Of a stretch of 64,000 nt of DNA, positions 35,536 to 44,678 are shown one piece after another (within the stretch, counting starts at the first letter, position 1; each line of letters opens with the position of its first letter). The DNA is from Leptolyngbya sp. Cla-17. GTDB lineage: Bacteria; Cyanobacteriota; Cyanobacteriia; Leptolyngbyales; Leptolyngbyaceae. A model generated the notes under the pieces. That model was not told the origin of the DNA, searched no databases, and worked only from the letters and a program-made list of their open reading frames with translations. Made by a program: the position numbers and the translations under genes. The DNA lies in assembly GCF_016807185.1 (NCBI RefSeq), contig NZ_JAEVYN010000002.1, positions 2,703,367 through 2,767,366 of the forward strand, read 5' to 3'.

Positions 35536-35598
35536 ATGGCGCTAATCAGCTTTCTCTAATCATTGTTTGCCCCATTAATTTGATCACTGGAGAGTTTC

Positions 35599-36078
35599 AT
35601 GGCAAAAGATGAAGTTTTGGCGAATTCAAAGTTCTATTTACTCATTGGCGATTACACGGGACTAATTGTCAAAAAAGTGAGTGGGCTGTCCGTTACGTTC
35701 GATACCGCTGGCGATACGAAGTCGTTCGGGGTGCGTAAAGACGCAGCCAGCTTTATGCAAGCCACGGTGACGGGGGTCACGAGTGGAGCGATGACAGTGG
35801 AATTTGTTGCCACTCAAGAAGATAAATCGATGCATGATTGGTATCGAGCCTCCCATTCATCTGGGGGACCGACGGCAGGCAAAGGGTCGTCTAGCGGTGG
35901 GGAACGCAAAGATGCAACGCTCACGGTGTATAACCAGAAAGGAGAAGCGGCGGCTGAGTGGAACTTTTCGGGGGTTTTCCCTCAATCCTACACAACGTCT
36001 AAACTGGAACCAGGAAGTACGGAATTGTTTACGGAGAAGGTGGAGTTTGTGTATGAAACCTGTCACCGGACAAAATAA
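35599..36078 (+). CDS. Inner tube protein, paralog 2
   Basis: 159 residues. NSKFYLLIGDYTGLIVKKVS, the helix KSMHDWYRASHSSGG and FPQSYTTSKLEPGSTELFTE give the gp19-like tube fold with a Gly/Ser-rich loop at ~90-105. GGAGAG lies 6-11 bases before the ATG. It may form the main tube or the tube start near the baseplate. Shortest of the four tube paralogs. Confidence 0.88.
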   Translation: MAKDEVLANSKFYLLIGDYTGLIVKKVSGLSVTFDTAGDTKSFGVRKDAASFMQATVTGVTSGAMTVEFVATQEDKSMHDWYRASHSSGGPTAGKGSSSGGERKDATLTVYNQKGEAAAEWNFSGVFPQSYTTSKLEPGSTELFTEKVEFVYETCHRTK

Positions 36079-36153
36079 GGTTTGGGTGCCATGTCATCCC
36101 TGACTCAGGCATAAGGTTTAATTGGCTGATTATCCATGGGGGAGGTGATTGCT

Positions 36154-36669
36154 GTGACGGCACCCAAATATGAAATTTTAAGTAGTTCTCGGTATTATCT
36201 GGAGATTACCCTAGCGGGGTCGAAGGATGAAATTGATGGCTACTTTATGGATTGCCAGGGATTTAAGCGATCGCAAGAAGTTATCTCCGTTTGTGAAGTG
36301 ATGCCGCAAAAGTGGGGCAGCAAGGATGCCAAAGTGGGGCGAGTCGTACGGACGAAGCTACCCGGAAACAACAAAAGCGAAAACATTATCCTCAAACGTG
36401 GCTTGAATGTCTCAGATACGCTCTGGCGCTGGTTTAAGGCGACGGAGGATGGCAAATGGGGAGCGCAACGGCGGGATGGAGACATTACCCTGTACGATCA
36501 GAAAGCGGCCATTAAAGCTCGATTTCGCTTTTACAACGCATGGCCTGTGAGTTACAAAATTTCAGATTTGAAAGCGTCTAGTAGCGATTTTGAACTGGAA
36601 GAGTTGGAACTGGCGGTTGACGATTTCGTTCGCGTGGATCCAGAAAAGGGCACGGAAATTTCATCATAA
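36154..36669 (+). CDS. Inner tube protein, paralog 3
   Basis: 171 residues from GTG 36154, chosen because GGGGGAGGTG (36137-36146) sits 7 bases upstream; an in-frame ATG at 36136 would precede that site and adds six residues. SSRYYLEITLAGSKDEIDGY, FKATEDGKWGAQRRDGDITL and WPVSYKISDLKASSSDFELE match the tube fold. In Afp-type particles, distinct tube paralogs sit near the baseplate and connect tube to spike (Afp5-like). Confidence 0.88.
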   Translation: MTAPKYEILSSSRYYLEITLAGSKDEIDGYFMDCQGFKRSQEVISVCEVMPQKWGSKDAKVGRVVRTKLPGNNKSENIILKRGLNVSDTLWRWFKATEDGKWGAQRRDGDITLYDQKAAIKARFRFYNAWPVSYKISDLKASSSDFELEELELAVDDFVRVDPEKGTEISS

Positions 36670-36678
36670 GGAGGGGCT

Positions 36679-37020
36679 GTGCTACAAACCGAGTTTGAGT
36701 TTACGTTACCCAAGGGCTATCTGGATGAAGCCGGAAATTTGCACCGCAAAGGGGTGATGCGTTTAGCCACCGCGATCGACGAAATTGTGCCGCTCCGTGA
36801 TCCACGAGTTCGGTCAAATCCGGCTTATGCCACGGTGATTATCCTGTCGCGGGTGATCACCAAGCTAGGCGCATTAGAAGAAATTTCACCTCAAGTCGTG
36901 GAAGGGTTCTTTGCCTGCGATCTGAGCTACCTGCAAAAGTTTTATCGGCAAGTCAACGAATTGGAGGAACCAGAGCGATCAACGAATGGCTCTCCTACAC
37001 TGGATGCGATCGCGATCTAA
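36679..37020 (+). CDS. Phage tail-assembly-type small protein, paralog 1
   Basis: 113 residues from GTG 36679 with AAGGAGGGG immediately upstream. LQTEFEFTLPKGYLDEAGNL and GVMRLATAIDEIVPLRDPRV match proteins annotated as tail-assembly proteins in eCIS clusters. It is followed 14 bp later by a paralog. A chaperone role for tube or sheath is plausible but unproven. Confidence 0.78.
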   Translation: MLQTEFEFTLPKGYLDEAGNLHRKGVMRLATAIDEIVPLRDPRVRSNPAYATVIILSRVITKLGALEEISPQVVEGFFACDLSYLQKFYRQVNELEEPERSTNGSPTLDAIAI

Positions 37021-37034
37021 CAGGTGATTGAACG

Positions 37035-37409
37035 ATGGAGACAGCCCTTCTGACCGAATTTAACTTCAAGTTGCCTCGCGGTTTGGTCGATGCCGGGGGC
37101 GTGGTGCATCAAACTGGGGTGATGCGGTTGGCAACGGCACGAGATGAACTGGTGGCTCACAAACATCGTCAGGTGCAGGTGTATCCTGAATATCTAACGC
37201 TGGTGCTGTTGGCTCAGGTGATTACCCAACTGGGAACACTGGAATCCCTTACACCAGAGGCTCTAGAGCATCTGTTTACCCAAGATCTCGCCTACTTGCG
37301 CGAACTACATAACCGGATTAATCAAGTGGGAAGCGCGAAGATGCCTGTGGACTGTCCTCAATGCCACCATCACTTTGAGACGGAGTTGGTGTTGTCGGGG
37401 GAGTCGTGA
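37035..37409 (+). CDS. Phage tail-assembly-type small protein, paralog 2, with CxxC-H tail
   Basis: The 124-residue protein shares FNFKLPRGLVDAGGVVHQTG and GVMRLATARDELVAHKHRQV with its neighbour. It gains a C-terminal PVDCPQCHHHFETE motif that could bind a metal through Cys-x2-Cys and His residues. Its stop overlaps the GTG of the next gene. Probably works with the upstream paralog. Confidence 0.75.
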   Translation: METALLTEFNFKLPRGLVDAGGVVHQTGVMRLATARDELVAHKHRQVQVYPEYLTLVLLAQVITQLGTLESLTPEALEHLFTQDLAYLRELHNRINQVGSAKMPVDCPQCHHHFETELVLSGES

Positions 37410-37546
37410 GCTACCCACTGGAACGGCTCCACCAGGAGGTAGCATTTATCGCGTTACATTTTCATTGGTCGTTGGCAGATATTTTGAACCTGGAGCATCG
37501 CGATCGTCGCCGTTGGGTTCAGGAAATTCAAGCCACTCTAACCTGA
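37406..37546 (+). CDS. DUF6760-type eCIS mini-protein (46 aa)
   Basis: GTG 37406 overlaps the preceding TGA by 3 bases (GTGA). The product, MSYPLERLHQEVAFIALHFH followed by WSLADILNLEHRDRRRWVQE, matches the short DUF6760 proteins that sit next to tail-assembly genes in eCIS loci. It is helical and basic at its end. Role unknown, probably assembly. Confidence 0.78.
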   Translation: MSYPLERLHQEVAFIALHFHWSLADILNLEHRDRRRWVQEIQATLT

Positions 37547-37647
37547 TCCCGTAAAATAGTCGTCTCGACTGGCTGGACGGGCAAGATGCCCACCAACATG
37601 AATTGTTCTTGATGCAGCCAGCCCTACTTTAGTCAGGAATCACCTGT

Positions 37648-39294
37648 ATGGCACTCGGAAAATCATCTTTACGTTCCGTGCTCAAGACCGTGTTGTTGAC
37701 GAGTCTGGTGTTTGTCCTGCCGATTGTCGCGGTGCGATCGCTGGGTGGTTTTGAAGGCGTAGAGTTAGCTGCCTACGATGATTTTTTGCGACGTCGTTCG
37801 GTCGAGCAACCCGACGATCGGATTGTGATCATGACCATTAGCGACAATGACATTGAGCGGTTGCAACAATTTCCGATTCATGATGGCACATTAGCTCAGG
37901 CACTTCAAAAGCTGGAGAGTTATAAACCACGGGCGATCGGCATGGACATTTCGCGAGATGTGCCTCAAGGTGCGCCTGCTGGACGCAAGCAACTGATTGA
38001 GACAATCGCCAGCAGTGAGACGATCGTCTCTGGCTGTTTGCTTAGTACAGAAAATCATCCTGGCTCGCCGCCTGCTCCTGGAACACCTGAGGGCGGAGCC
38101 GCGTTTGCCGATTTTCCCCCCGATACCGATCAGGTGATTCGACGAGTTCGTCTGATTTCTACCCCAGCTCCATCGAAAAAGCCAGGTCGGACTCAGCACC
38201 TTTGTAACAATGCCAGCGCCGAGAATGAAATTCCCTCCCTTAGCTTTCAGCTAGCGGTGATGTATTTAGCGGCAACGGGAATTAATCCCGAACCGAATGC
38301 CAGGGGTGAAATTCAGTTGGGTAAGCGAGTGTTGGAACGCATCGATCCCAGTTTTGGTAGCTACGTCCGGGCTGACGTGAATGACTATCAAATGATGCTG
38401 AACTACCGGAGCGCCAAACCCGTGTTTCGGGAGGTGTCGATCAGTGATGTGTTGCAAAATCGAGTTAGTCCTGGGTCAATCCGCGATCGAGTGGTGCTGA
38501 TTGGCAACACATCCGAAGTGTCAAAGGATTTTCTGGCGACTCCCTTTATTCAAACTCAGCTTGGTCTGCGAAATATGCATGGGGTCATAGTTCATGCTCA
38601 TGCTGTCAGTCAAATTCTCAGTGCCGTGTTGAATCAACGCCCTCCGATCCGGAGTTGGTCAGACGTGAGCGAGCCATTGTGGATCTGGGTCTGGTCGATC
38701 AGTGGCGGCTTGCTTGCCTTTTACAGTCGGCGACTGGGGCTGTTGATATTGGCGCTGATTGGCACGGGTTTAGCGTTGTGGGGAATTTCCTATGGGCTAT
38801 TTCTGTCTCAGGCGCTATGGATACCATTTGTGCCAACCTTGATCGGCGCAATTTTAACGGCGTTGGGTGTACGATTGGCAGATCTGGCGCAACGGAGCGG
38901 CTATGCTCAAGCGCTGTACGAGCAGTTGCGAGAGCAGATGCAGTCGGGTGGGGCGGGACGCGATCGCAAAGGCGATTACCTGGAAAACTTAGTCCGACGC
39001 GCCCGGGCAGCCCGACAGGGAGAAGACGCAGCAGCGTTGGTTTCGCTGGGGATGGAACCTGGCGTAACCGCCACACCTGCAATGAAAGCGTTGTATGAGC
39101 AAATGGCAACCAAGGTTAGACAGGAACTTGCGGCGGAACAGTTTGCTCAAAAGGTGGCAACAGCTCAAACAGGCAGTGGTACCAGTAAAACCAATCGGAT
39201 GCAAGCGTTGTTAAGCCGTGCCCAACAATCTCGCACTCAACCTGCAACGGACGCTAACCTAGAATCACCCTCACCGGAGAATTCCCATGCCTGA
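37648..39294 (+). CDS. CHASE2-domain membrane protein inside the eCIS operon
   Basis: 548 residues. An N-terminal helix (VLLTSLVFVLPIVAV, ~14-30) is followed by a CHASE2 sensory domain (~35-340; DDRIVIMTISDNDIERLQQF, KPRAIGMDISRDV, DRVVLIGNTSEVSKDFLATP, GVIVHAHAVSQIL) and three more helices (~355-425). The tail is coiled-coil-like, Gln/Ala-rich, with no kinase, cyclase or phosphatase output. CHASE2 normally faces the periplasm or lumen. Being co-oriented in the operon it could anchor the particle to a membrane or sense a trigger. The stop overlaps the next gene by 8 bases. Confidence 0.85.
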   Translation: MALGKSSLRSVLKTVLLTSLVFVLPIVAVRSLGGFEGVELAAYDDFLRRRSVEQPDDRIVIMTISDNDIERLQQFPIHDGTLAQALQKLESYKPRAIGMDISRDVPQGAPAGRKQLIETIASSETIVSGCLLSTENHPGSPPAPGTPEGGAAFADFPPDTDQVIRRVRLISTPAPSKKPGRTQHLCNNASAENEIPSLSFQLAVMYLAATGINPEPNARGEIQLGKRVLERIDPSFGSYVRADVNDYQMMLNYRSAKPVFREVSISDVLQNRVSPGSIRDRVVLIGNTSEVSKDFLATPFIQTQLGLRNMHGVIVHAHAVSQILSAVLNQRPPIRSWSDVSEPLWIWVWSISGGLLAFYSRRLGLLILALIGTGLALWGISYGLFLSQALWIPFVPTLIGAILTALGVRLADLAQRSGYAQALYEQLREQMQSGGAGRDRKGDYLENLVRRARAARQGEDAAALVSLGMEPGVTATPAMKALYEQMATKVRQELAAEQFAQKVATAQTGSGTSKTNRMQALLSRAQQSRTQPATDANLESPSPENSHA

Positions 39295-39553
39295 CGATCT
39301 CGCCCCCAAACTCGGCTCAGAGGCTCCCTACAACTCGCGTCCGATCGCGGCGGTTAGCCCTGGCGAATATGCGGCTCCGGCTCAGTTTTTGGAAATTGAC
39401 TCAGCTGAACTAGAAATGCTATCTCAGCTTGCTGCTCAATTGCTGAATGACCCACTGGCAGTTCAACGGTTGAGCGATCGAGTGGTGGAACTGATGCAAC
39501 AGGATTTGAAATTGCAACAAGAACGAGATCGGGGCTATGGGAGGCGCTGGTAA
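39287..39553 (+). CDS. Small eCIS-operon protein, unknown function
   Basis: The 88-residue protein is disordered at the N-terminus (~1-30) and helical after (LEIDSAELEMLSQLAAQLLN, VVELMQQDLKLQQERDRGYG). Its ATG overlaps the CHASE2 stop and its stop overlaps the tube-4 start (TAATG), so it is translationally coupled both ways. Family not recognised; the charged helical end resembles small connectors. Confidence 0.7.
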   Translation: MPDDLAPKLGSEAPYNSRPIAAVSPGEYAAPAQFLEIDSAELEMLSQLAAQLLNDPLAVQRLSDRVVELMQQDLKLQQERDRGYGRRW

Positions 39554-40095
39554 TGGCAAAGTTAAATGAACTGAATTACGTCACAACCAATCGGTTTTAT
39601 GTAGAGATGGAAAGGCTGGTTACTGCCGCGTTTAGCGAGTGTTCTGGCCTGGATGTGGAGATTGAGAAGGAGGTGTATCAAGAAGGCGGACTGAACAACC
39701 AACAGCGGATTTTTCTCAAACAGACTAAATTTGGTGACATCACATTAAAACGGGGGATCACAGATGATCCAGTCTTTTGGGATTGGATCAGACAAAGCGT
39801 GACTGCTGGCAATTATCGGCGGCGCAATATCAACATTCTCGTATTTAACCAGGCAGGAGAAACCATGCAGGCGTGGAAGTTAATTGGAGCCGTGCCTGTT
39901 AAGTGGAAAACTCCCTCCCTCAACGCTGACTCAAGTACCGTTGCCCTGGAAGAATTGGTGCTCGCGTATGAAGGACTCACGGTGTTTCATAAAGATAGCG
40001 TCGATCCAAAATATCGAGTGGATAAAAGCGGCGGGGCTGAGGCTGGTCAAACGATGATGCGCGATCAAAAAGGCTACTTCCCAGGTTCGGAATAG
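39553..40095 (+). CDS. Inner tube protein, paralog 4 (Afp5-like position)
   Basis: 180 residues. TTNRFYVEMERLVTAAFSEC, SGLDVEIEKEVYQEGGLNNQ, KFGDITLKRGITDDPVFWDW and TPSLNADSSTVALEELVLAY give the canonical gp19 tube fold. It directly precedes the Afp6-position gene and Afp7-like gene, so it is the best candidate for the tube ring adjoining the baseplate. Translation coupled to the 88-aa gene. Confidence 0.9.
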   Translation: MAKLNELNYVTTNRFYVEMERLVTAAFSECSGLDVEIEKEVYQEGGLNNQQRIFLKQTKFGDITLKRGITDDPVFWDWIRQSVTAGNYRRRNINILVFNQAGETMQAWKLIGAVPVKWKTPSLNADSSTVALEELVLAYEGLTVFHKDSVDPKYRVDKSGGAEAGQTMMRDQKGYFPGSE

Positions 40096-40125
40096 AGTTA
40101 CCGCCAAGTATGGAAAATTGCCTGT

Positions 40126-43100
40126 ATGACAAACGCCTATAACCCATCCTCTACTTTTTCTTTGCCACCCGAGGAGCAGCCACTCGGCATTCGACGGCCC
40201 CTCCTGCCAACTGCACCGCTGGGGCAGGCAATGCTGCAACCCAAATTTCTTACCCCTTTAGGCGCGAAACCGTTAACAGTCCTCAATCCAGCGGTCTTCT
40301 TATCCAGGCAACAATCGGCTGAACCTGACTGGCAATCTCCCTTTGAAGCTGATTTTTTCGACCCACCAGAGACTCTGAGATCGCCCGAAGCCGCTCCCCC
40401 TCAAGTGCAGTTGCAACCATCTCCAAATTTGATCTCCCCTGCCCCCCTTAATAAGAGGGGAGTAGAACTGAATGAAGTTTTCCTTAACAATGAGGGGGAA
40501 ATCGGCGTGAATGAAGTCCCCCTTATCGAGGGGGATTTAGGGGGATCTGATTCAACATCCGTCATGGAGAGTGAAACAGGCATTAGTGATGCACCTATGC
40601 AGCGAGAGCTAGTTAGCCGCGAGGTTTCATCGATTCCCTCAACACTAGAACAATCATCAACGATCGCGGCTGCAATCCAGCCTGCTCGCATCGAAAATCC
40701 ATCTCAATCCGCCATTCAACCAGCACCAGAGACTCAATCATTGACTCCAGATGCGCCAGTTCACGGCGATCGCATCGAAAACCTCTCACAATCTGATATT
40801 CAACCAGCATCCGAGCAACTATCTGGTAGTGAGGCATTAATTCAGCCGGAGCGAACGGAGTCAACGTCCGAGCCAACAGTTCAACTGAAAGCAGACCAAT
40901 CGGGTGCTGATGTATCGCAGCCTGAACCAATACGTTTTATAACGCCTCAGTCAGACAGTATCAACGTATCGCAGTCTGATTCAGCAAGAGCTACTTCATC
41001 ACTTCAACCAGAAGTAAGCCAATCAGATGTCAGGGTTGATGCCGCGATCGAGCCTAGCTCAATTGCAATTCCGTCTCCAATTCAACGATCGCCAGAGTCT
41101 CAATCTAATTCCTCTGCTTCACTTCAGCCTGATCGCATCGAAACGACTCAGACCATAAATCAAGAGGCTGTTATTGACAGTGACAGATTGAACGTTCACG
41201 ATCTCGTTGAAGCGACTCAAACCACAGATCAACTCGCTGAAAATCAATCAGATAGCACTGATTTGCTGCAACTTGATCGTGTTGAAAGTGCCACGGTAAC
41301 ATCCGCTCAGTCCATTCTTAATGAGCAGTATGATCAACCCACTTTGACAGATGCACCAACTAAAGTCGATCAAGTTGCACCTGTCCCATCGCCAAAAGTG
41401 AGTCAGGCAAATGCTGCCACTCAGCCCAAATCAATTGAAACTACGACTCAACTAGTCAGTCAACCACCCACCAATCCATTATCTAATGCTGCACTTCAAC
41501 GAGAATTGATCGCAGATGTCAGCAGTCAACCGATGACTGAGAAGATTGAAACCGAACCAGAGATCAGCAATGCTCCAGTTCAGCAAGAGCAAAGCAACCT
41601 TATTTCATCAATATCGCCAGTAGAGTCACAGTTAACGATCTCAGATACTCCAGTCCAGCTTGATCGTCTTGAAACTTTGGCTCAACCAACCATTGAAACC
41701 CGCTCAGACATTACTGAGACTTCAGAGATTGCAGATACTCCAGTCCAACCTGATCGCGTTGAACCTCCTCAATCGCCTGTTGAGCACGACTCAGACATTA
41801 CTGAGACTTCAACGATTGCTGATGATCGCATTGAAACTCCTCAATCAACCATTGAAACTCGCTCAGACATTACTGAGACTTCAGTGATCGCAGATAGTTT
41901 AGTCCAACCTGATCGCGTTGAAACGCCTCAACTGCCTGTTGAGCACGACTCAGACATTACTGAGACTTCAACGATCGCTGATGATCGCATTGAAACTCCT
42001 CAACTAACCATTGAAACTCGCTCAGATGTTGCTGAGACTTCAGTGATCCCGGATACTCCAGTCCAACTCGATCGCCTTGAGACTTCAGTGATCCCGGATA
42101 CTCCAGTCCAACTCGATCGCCTTGAGACTTCAGTGATCCCGGATACTCCAGTCCAACTCGATCGCCTTGAGACTTCAACGATCGCAGATACTCCAGTCCA
42201 GCTTGATCGCCTTGAAATTCCTCAACCAACCGTTGAAACTCACTCAGATGTTGCTGAGACTTCAGTGATCCCGGATACTCCAGTCCAACTCGATCGCATT
42301 GAGACTTCACAACCAGCTATTGAAACTTACTCTGATGTCACTGAGACTTCAGCGATCGCAGATAGTTTAGTCCAACCTGATCGTCTTGAAACTTTTGCTC
42401 AGCCAACCATTGAAACCCACTCAGACATTACTGAGACTTCAGTGATCGCAGATACTCCAGTCCAGCTTGATCGCCTTGAACCTCCTCAATTGCCTGTTGA
42501 GCATGACTCAGATATTGCTGGGGTTTCAACGATCGCCGATAGTTTAGTCCAACCTGATCGCGTTGAGACTTCACAACCAACCATTGAAACTCGCTCAGAC
42601 ATTACTGAGACTTCAGCGATTGCTGATGATCGCCTTGAAACTCCTCAATCAACCGTTGAAGCTCACTCAGATGTTACTGAGACTTCAGTAATCGCAGATA
42701 CTCCAGTCCAGCTTGATCGCCTTGAGACTTCAGTGATCGCCGATAGTTTAGTCCAACTCGATCGCATTGAGACTTCACAACCACCTGTTGAACATCAATT
42801 AAATGTTACTGAGACTTCAGCGATCGCAGATATTCCAGCCCAGCTTGATCGTCTTGAAACTTTTGCTCAACCAACTATTGAAACTCACTCAGATGTTACT
42901 GAGACTTCAGCGATCGCCGATAGTTTAGTCCAACCTGATCGCATTGAGACTTCACAACCAACCATTGAAACTCGCTCAGACATTGCCGACATTTCAACGA
43001 TCGCAGATACTCCTGTTCAACCCGAGCGTCTTGAAACTTTGGCTCAATCAACCATTGAAAGTCGCTCAAATATTGCTGAGACTTCAACAATCGCAGATAC

Positions 43101-44094
43101 TCCAGTCCAGCTTGATCGCCTTGAACCTCCTCAAACACCTGTTGAAACTCGCTCAGACATTGCCAACATTTCAACGATCTCGGATACTCGTCATCCTGAT
43201 CGCCTTGCAACTTTTGCTCAACCGATTATCGAGCATTCAGGTATCAACGATACTCAAGCTGATGCGATTGAAGCGGAGAATTACTTAGATAATGTCGATG
43301 CTCCTGCTAATGCAATCGAATCCTCTGCTTCAACAGCGATTCAGCCGAAGCTAGAGCCAGCGATCTCTGAAGTGTCTCAGAGGCGTGAAAAAGAGGGTCA
43401 ATCGAATCCTCTGCCTGAACTGCCTGTGGTGTTGCAACGGTTATCCGTGTTGGAACCTCTGGTGCAAATGCAATCCCTAACTCCAGTACCACTCTCTCCT
43501 GTAGCAAGCCACGATCAGAGTACTACGCCAACAGATGAACCAGTGATCACCCATTCAAACTGGCAAACCGACTGGAACGAGCCACAATCTCTCAATCAAA
43601 CTGGCACCATTCCAGGTATGTCATCTGACTCACCAACTGAGTGGTCAAGTATTGCCGATCTATTTCAAGCGGAGAAAACGCCACGCCCAACTTCAGCGCC
43701 AAGTGTTTCGGAGTGGGCAAGCATCGAAGAATTATTTCAATCATCGACTGAATCTAACCCTGCGCCTCAACTGCAAACCAGGGTAGAACCAAATGATCTG
43801 TTCCAATCGCAGTCCTCACAACTAGATACAGCAGAAGGTTACGCGGATTTGAATTTGTATCCCATTACCGCTGGGGTTGATCGGATTCAACGAGAACCAG
43901 ACTCCTCAATTACCCTGCCTGCAACTCCTTTACCTGCAACTATTGAAACCAGCGAGGAGCCGTCTGCCTCTCAGCAAGACATCGCCTCACCGGAGCAGCT
44001 AGAGCGGTTGGCGCATGAGGTGTATCGATTGGTGCGGCATCGGTTAGCCCTGGAACGGGAGAGAGTGGGACAGTTTTATTCAGGACGGCTGTAA
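40126..44094 (+). CDS. Giant repeat protein in the Afp6 position
   Basis: 1322 residues. N-terminal ~510 residues are low-complexity (Gln, Ser, Pro, Thr, Asp). Residues ~505-1030 are tandem repeats built on ETSxIADTPVQLDRLE and PTIETRSDITE, in DNA as 45-bp units (three near-identical copies of ETSVIPDTPVQLDRL at ~42035-42170) and longer ~87-117-bp units. The C-terminal ~35 residues (SPEQLERLAHEVYRLVRHRL, then ALERERVGQFYSGRL) form a charged helix like the short Afp6-type proteins at this position. It could be an Afp6 with a vast disordered extension, or the missing tape measure. Composition is extremely low in aromatic and sulfur residues. An in-frame dispersed repeat lies at 40431-40548. Confidence 0.75.
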   Translation: MTNAYNPSSTFSLPPEEQPLGIRRPLLPTAPLGQAMLQPKFLTPLGAKPLTVLNPAVFLSRQQSAEPDWQSPFEADFFDPPETLRSPEAAPPQVQLQPSPNLISPAPLNKRGVELNEVFLNNEGEIGVNEVPLIEGDLGGSDSTSVMESETGISDAPMQRELVSREVSSIPSTLEQSSTIAAAIQPARIENPSQSAIQPAPETQSLTPDAPVHGDRIENLSQSDIQPASEQLSGSEALIQPERTESTSEPTVQLKADQSGADVSQPEPIRFITPQSDSINVSQSDSARATSSLQPEVSQSDVRVDAAIEPSSIAIPSPIQRSPESQSNSSASLQPDRIETTQTINQEAVIDSDRLNVHDLVEATQTTDQLAENQSDSTDLLQLDRVESATVTSAQSILNEQYDQPTLTDAPTKVDQVAPVPSPKVSQANAATQPKSIETTTQLVSQPPTNPLSNAALQRELIADVSSQPMTEKIETEPEISNAPVQQEQSNLISSISPVESQLTISDTPVQLDRLETLAQPTIETRSDITETSEIADTPVQPDRVEPPQSPVEHDSDITETSTIADDRIETPQSTIETRSDITETSVIADSLVQPDRVETPQLPVEHDSDITETSTIADDRIETPQLTIETRSDVAETSVIPDTPVQLDRLETSVIPDTPVQLDRLETSVIPDTPVQLDRLETSTIADTPVQLDRLEIPQPTVETHSDVAETSVIPDTPVQLDRIETSQPAIETYSDVTETSAIADSLVQPDRLETFAQPTIETHSDITETSVIADTPVQLDRLEPPQLPVEHDSDIAGVSTIADSLVQPDRVETSQPTIETRSDITETSAIADDRLETPQSTVEAHSDVTETSVIADTPVQLDRLETSVIADSLVQLDRIETSQPPVEHQLNVTETSAIADIPAQLDRLETFAQPTIETHSDVTETSAIADSLVQPDRIETSQPTIETRSDIADISTIADTPVQPERLETLAQSTIESRSNIAETSTIADTPVQLDRLEPPQTPVETRSDIANISTISDTRHPDRLATFAQPIIEHSGINDTQADAIEAENYLDNVDAPANAIESSASTAIQPKLEPAISEVSQRREKEGQSNPLPELPVVLQRLSVLEPLVQMQSLTPVPLSPVASHDQSTTPTDEPVITHSNWQTDWNEPQSLNQTGTIPGMSSDSPTEWSSIADLFQAEKTPRPTSAPSVSEWASIEELFQSSTESNPAPQLQTRVEPNDLFQSQSSQLDTAEGYADLNLYPITAGVDRIQREPDSSITLPATPLPATIETSEEPSASQQDIASPEQLERLAHEVYRLVRHRLALERERVGQFYSGRL
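40431..40548. repeat. Cyanobacterial CCCCCTTA/TAAGGGGG-type dispersed repeat inside a coding frame
   Basis: GATCTCCCCTGCCCCCCTTA opens and TTTAGGGGGATCT closes a ~118-bp block with two internal stems (CCCCCTTAATAAGAGGGG and TCCCCCTTATCGAGGGGGA). Similar GATCCCCCTAAATCCCCCTT sequences are widespread in cyanobacterial intergenic DNA. Here the block is read through as protein (SPAPLNKRGVELNEVFLNNE). Confidence 0.65.
41640..43235 (+). repeat. Tandem 45-bp and higher-order coding repeats
   Basis: Roughly 1.6 kb of imperfect tandem repeats with the core GATACTCCAGTCCAGCTTGA and GAGACTTCAGTGATCGCAGA. Units differ mostly by short in-frame gains and losses and by synonymous changes, with some perfect neighbouring copies, so the array is still expanding or contracting by slippage or recombination. 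Confidence 0.9.
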
Positions 44095-44114
44095 TTATCT
44101 GGAGGTGAATCATC

Positions 44115-44648
44115 ATGCAGTTAGAAAAAGCGGTTATGCAGCCAGCCCAGGGCGAGACGGCCCAAAAGATTGAGTTTATGTTTAACCCGACTGAGTTGAA
44201 ATTTGCTCGTAGCGTCAGTATCGAGCAATCGGAAGGAGCGCGGACAGACTCTGGACAAAACAAAACTAGCTTCAAACATCCCAACCCCTACACGCTAACG
44301 ATCAGCAACATTATCCTGGACACTTACGAGAAGAAGGAAGGCGATCGCAACGTGCTGAAACCGCTCAAACCGTTTACGGATGCCGTTGCCTACGCCAAAG
44401 GGGGAGAGGGAAATCAGCAGCGTCCACCCATCTATATCTTCACCTGGGGCACTAACACCTACCTGCGCTGTTTCGTCAAAACCTGCAACTTTCGCCTGAC
44501 CCTGTTTCTGCCTGATGGCACACCCGTGCGGGCAATTCTGGATTTAAATCTGGAGCAAGCAGATGACAGTACACCTCAGCCATCGCTGGGCACACCCAAT
44601 GTGAGTCTGGCACAGCGCCAAACTCAGGGCAGACCACTGTTTGAATAG
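44115..44648 (+). CDS. CIS tube-cap/LysM-class protein (Afp7-like)
   Basis: 177 residues with GGAGGTG 7 bases before the ATG. AQKIEFMFNPTELKFARSVS, FKHPNPYTLTISNIILDTYE and PPIYIFTWGTNTYLRCFVKT match the N-terminal domain of Afp7-type CIS proteins. No LysM repeat follows, so this is a short version. Afp7 sits between tube end and spike. Its position after the Afp6-like gene and before VgrG supports the call. Confidence 0.88.
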   Translation: MQLEKAVMQPAQGETAQKIEFMFNPTELKFARSVSIEQSEGARTDSGQNKTSFKHPNPYTLTISNIILDTYEKKEGDRNVLKPLKPFTDAVAYAKGGEGNQQRPPIYIFTWGTNTYLRCFVKTCNFRLTLFLPDGTPVRAILDLNLEQADDSTPQPSLGTPNVSLAQRQTQGRPLFE

Positions 44649-44678
44649 CTAATTTGAGTTACCAACCGGGATACCACA

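Noticed and set aside
41640..43235. A CRISPR-like array of regular repeats
   Set aside because: The repeats are tandem, in frame and translated as one protein, with no unique spacers of constant length.
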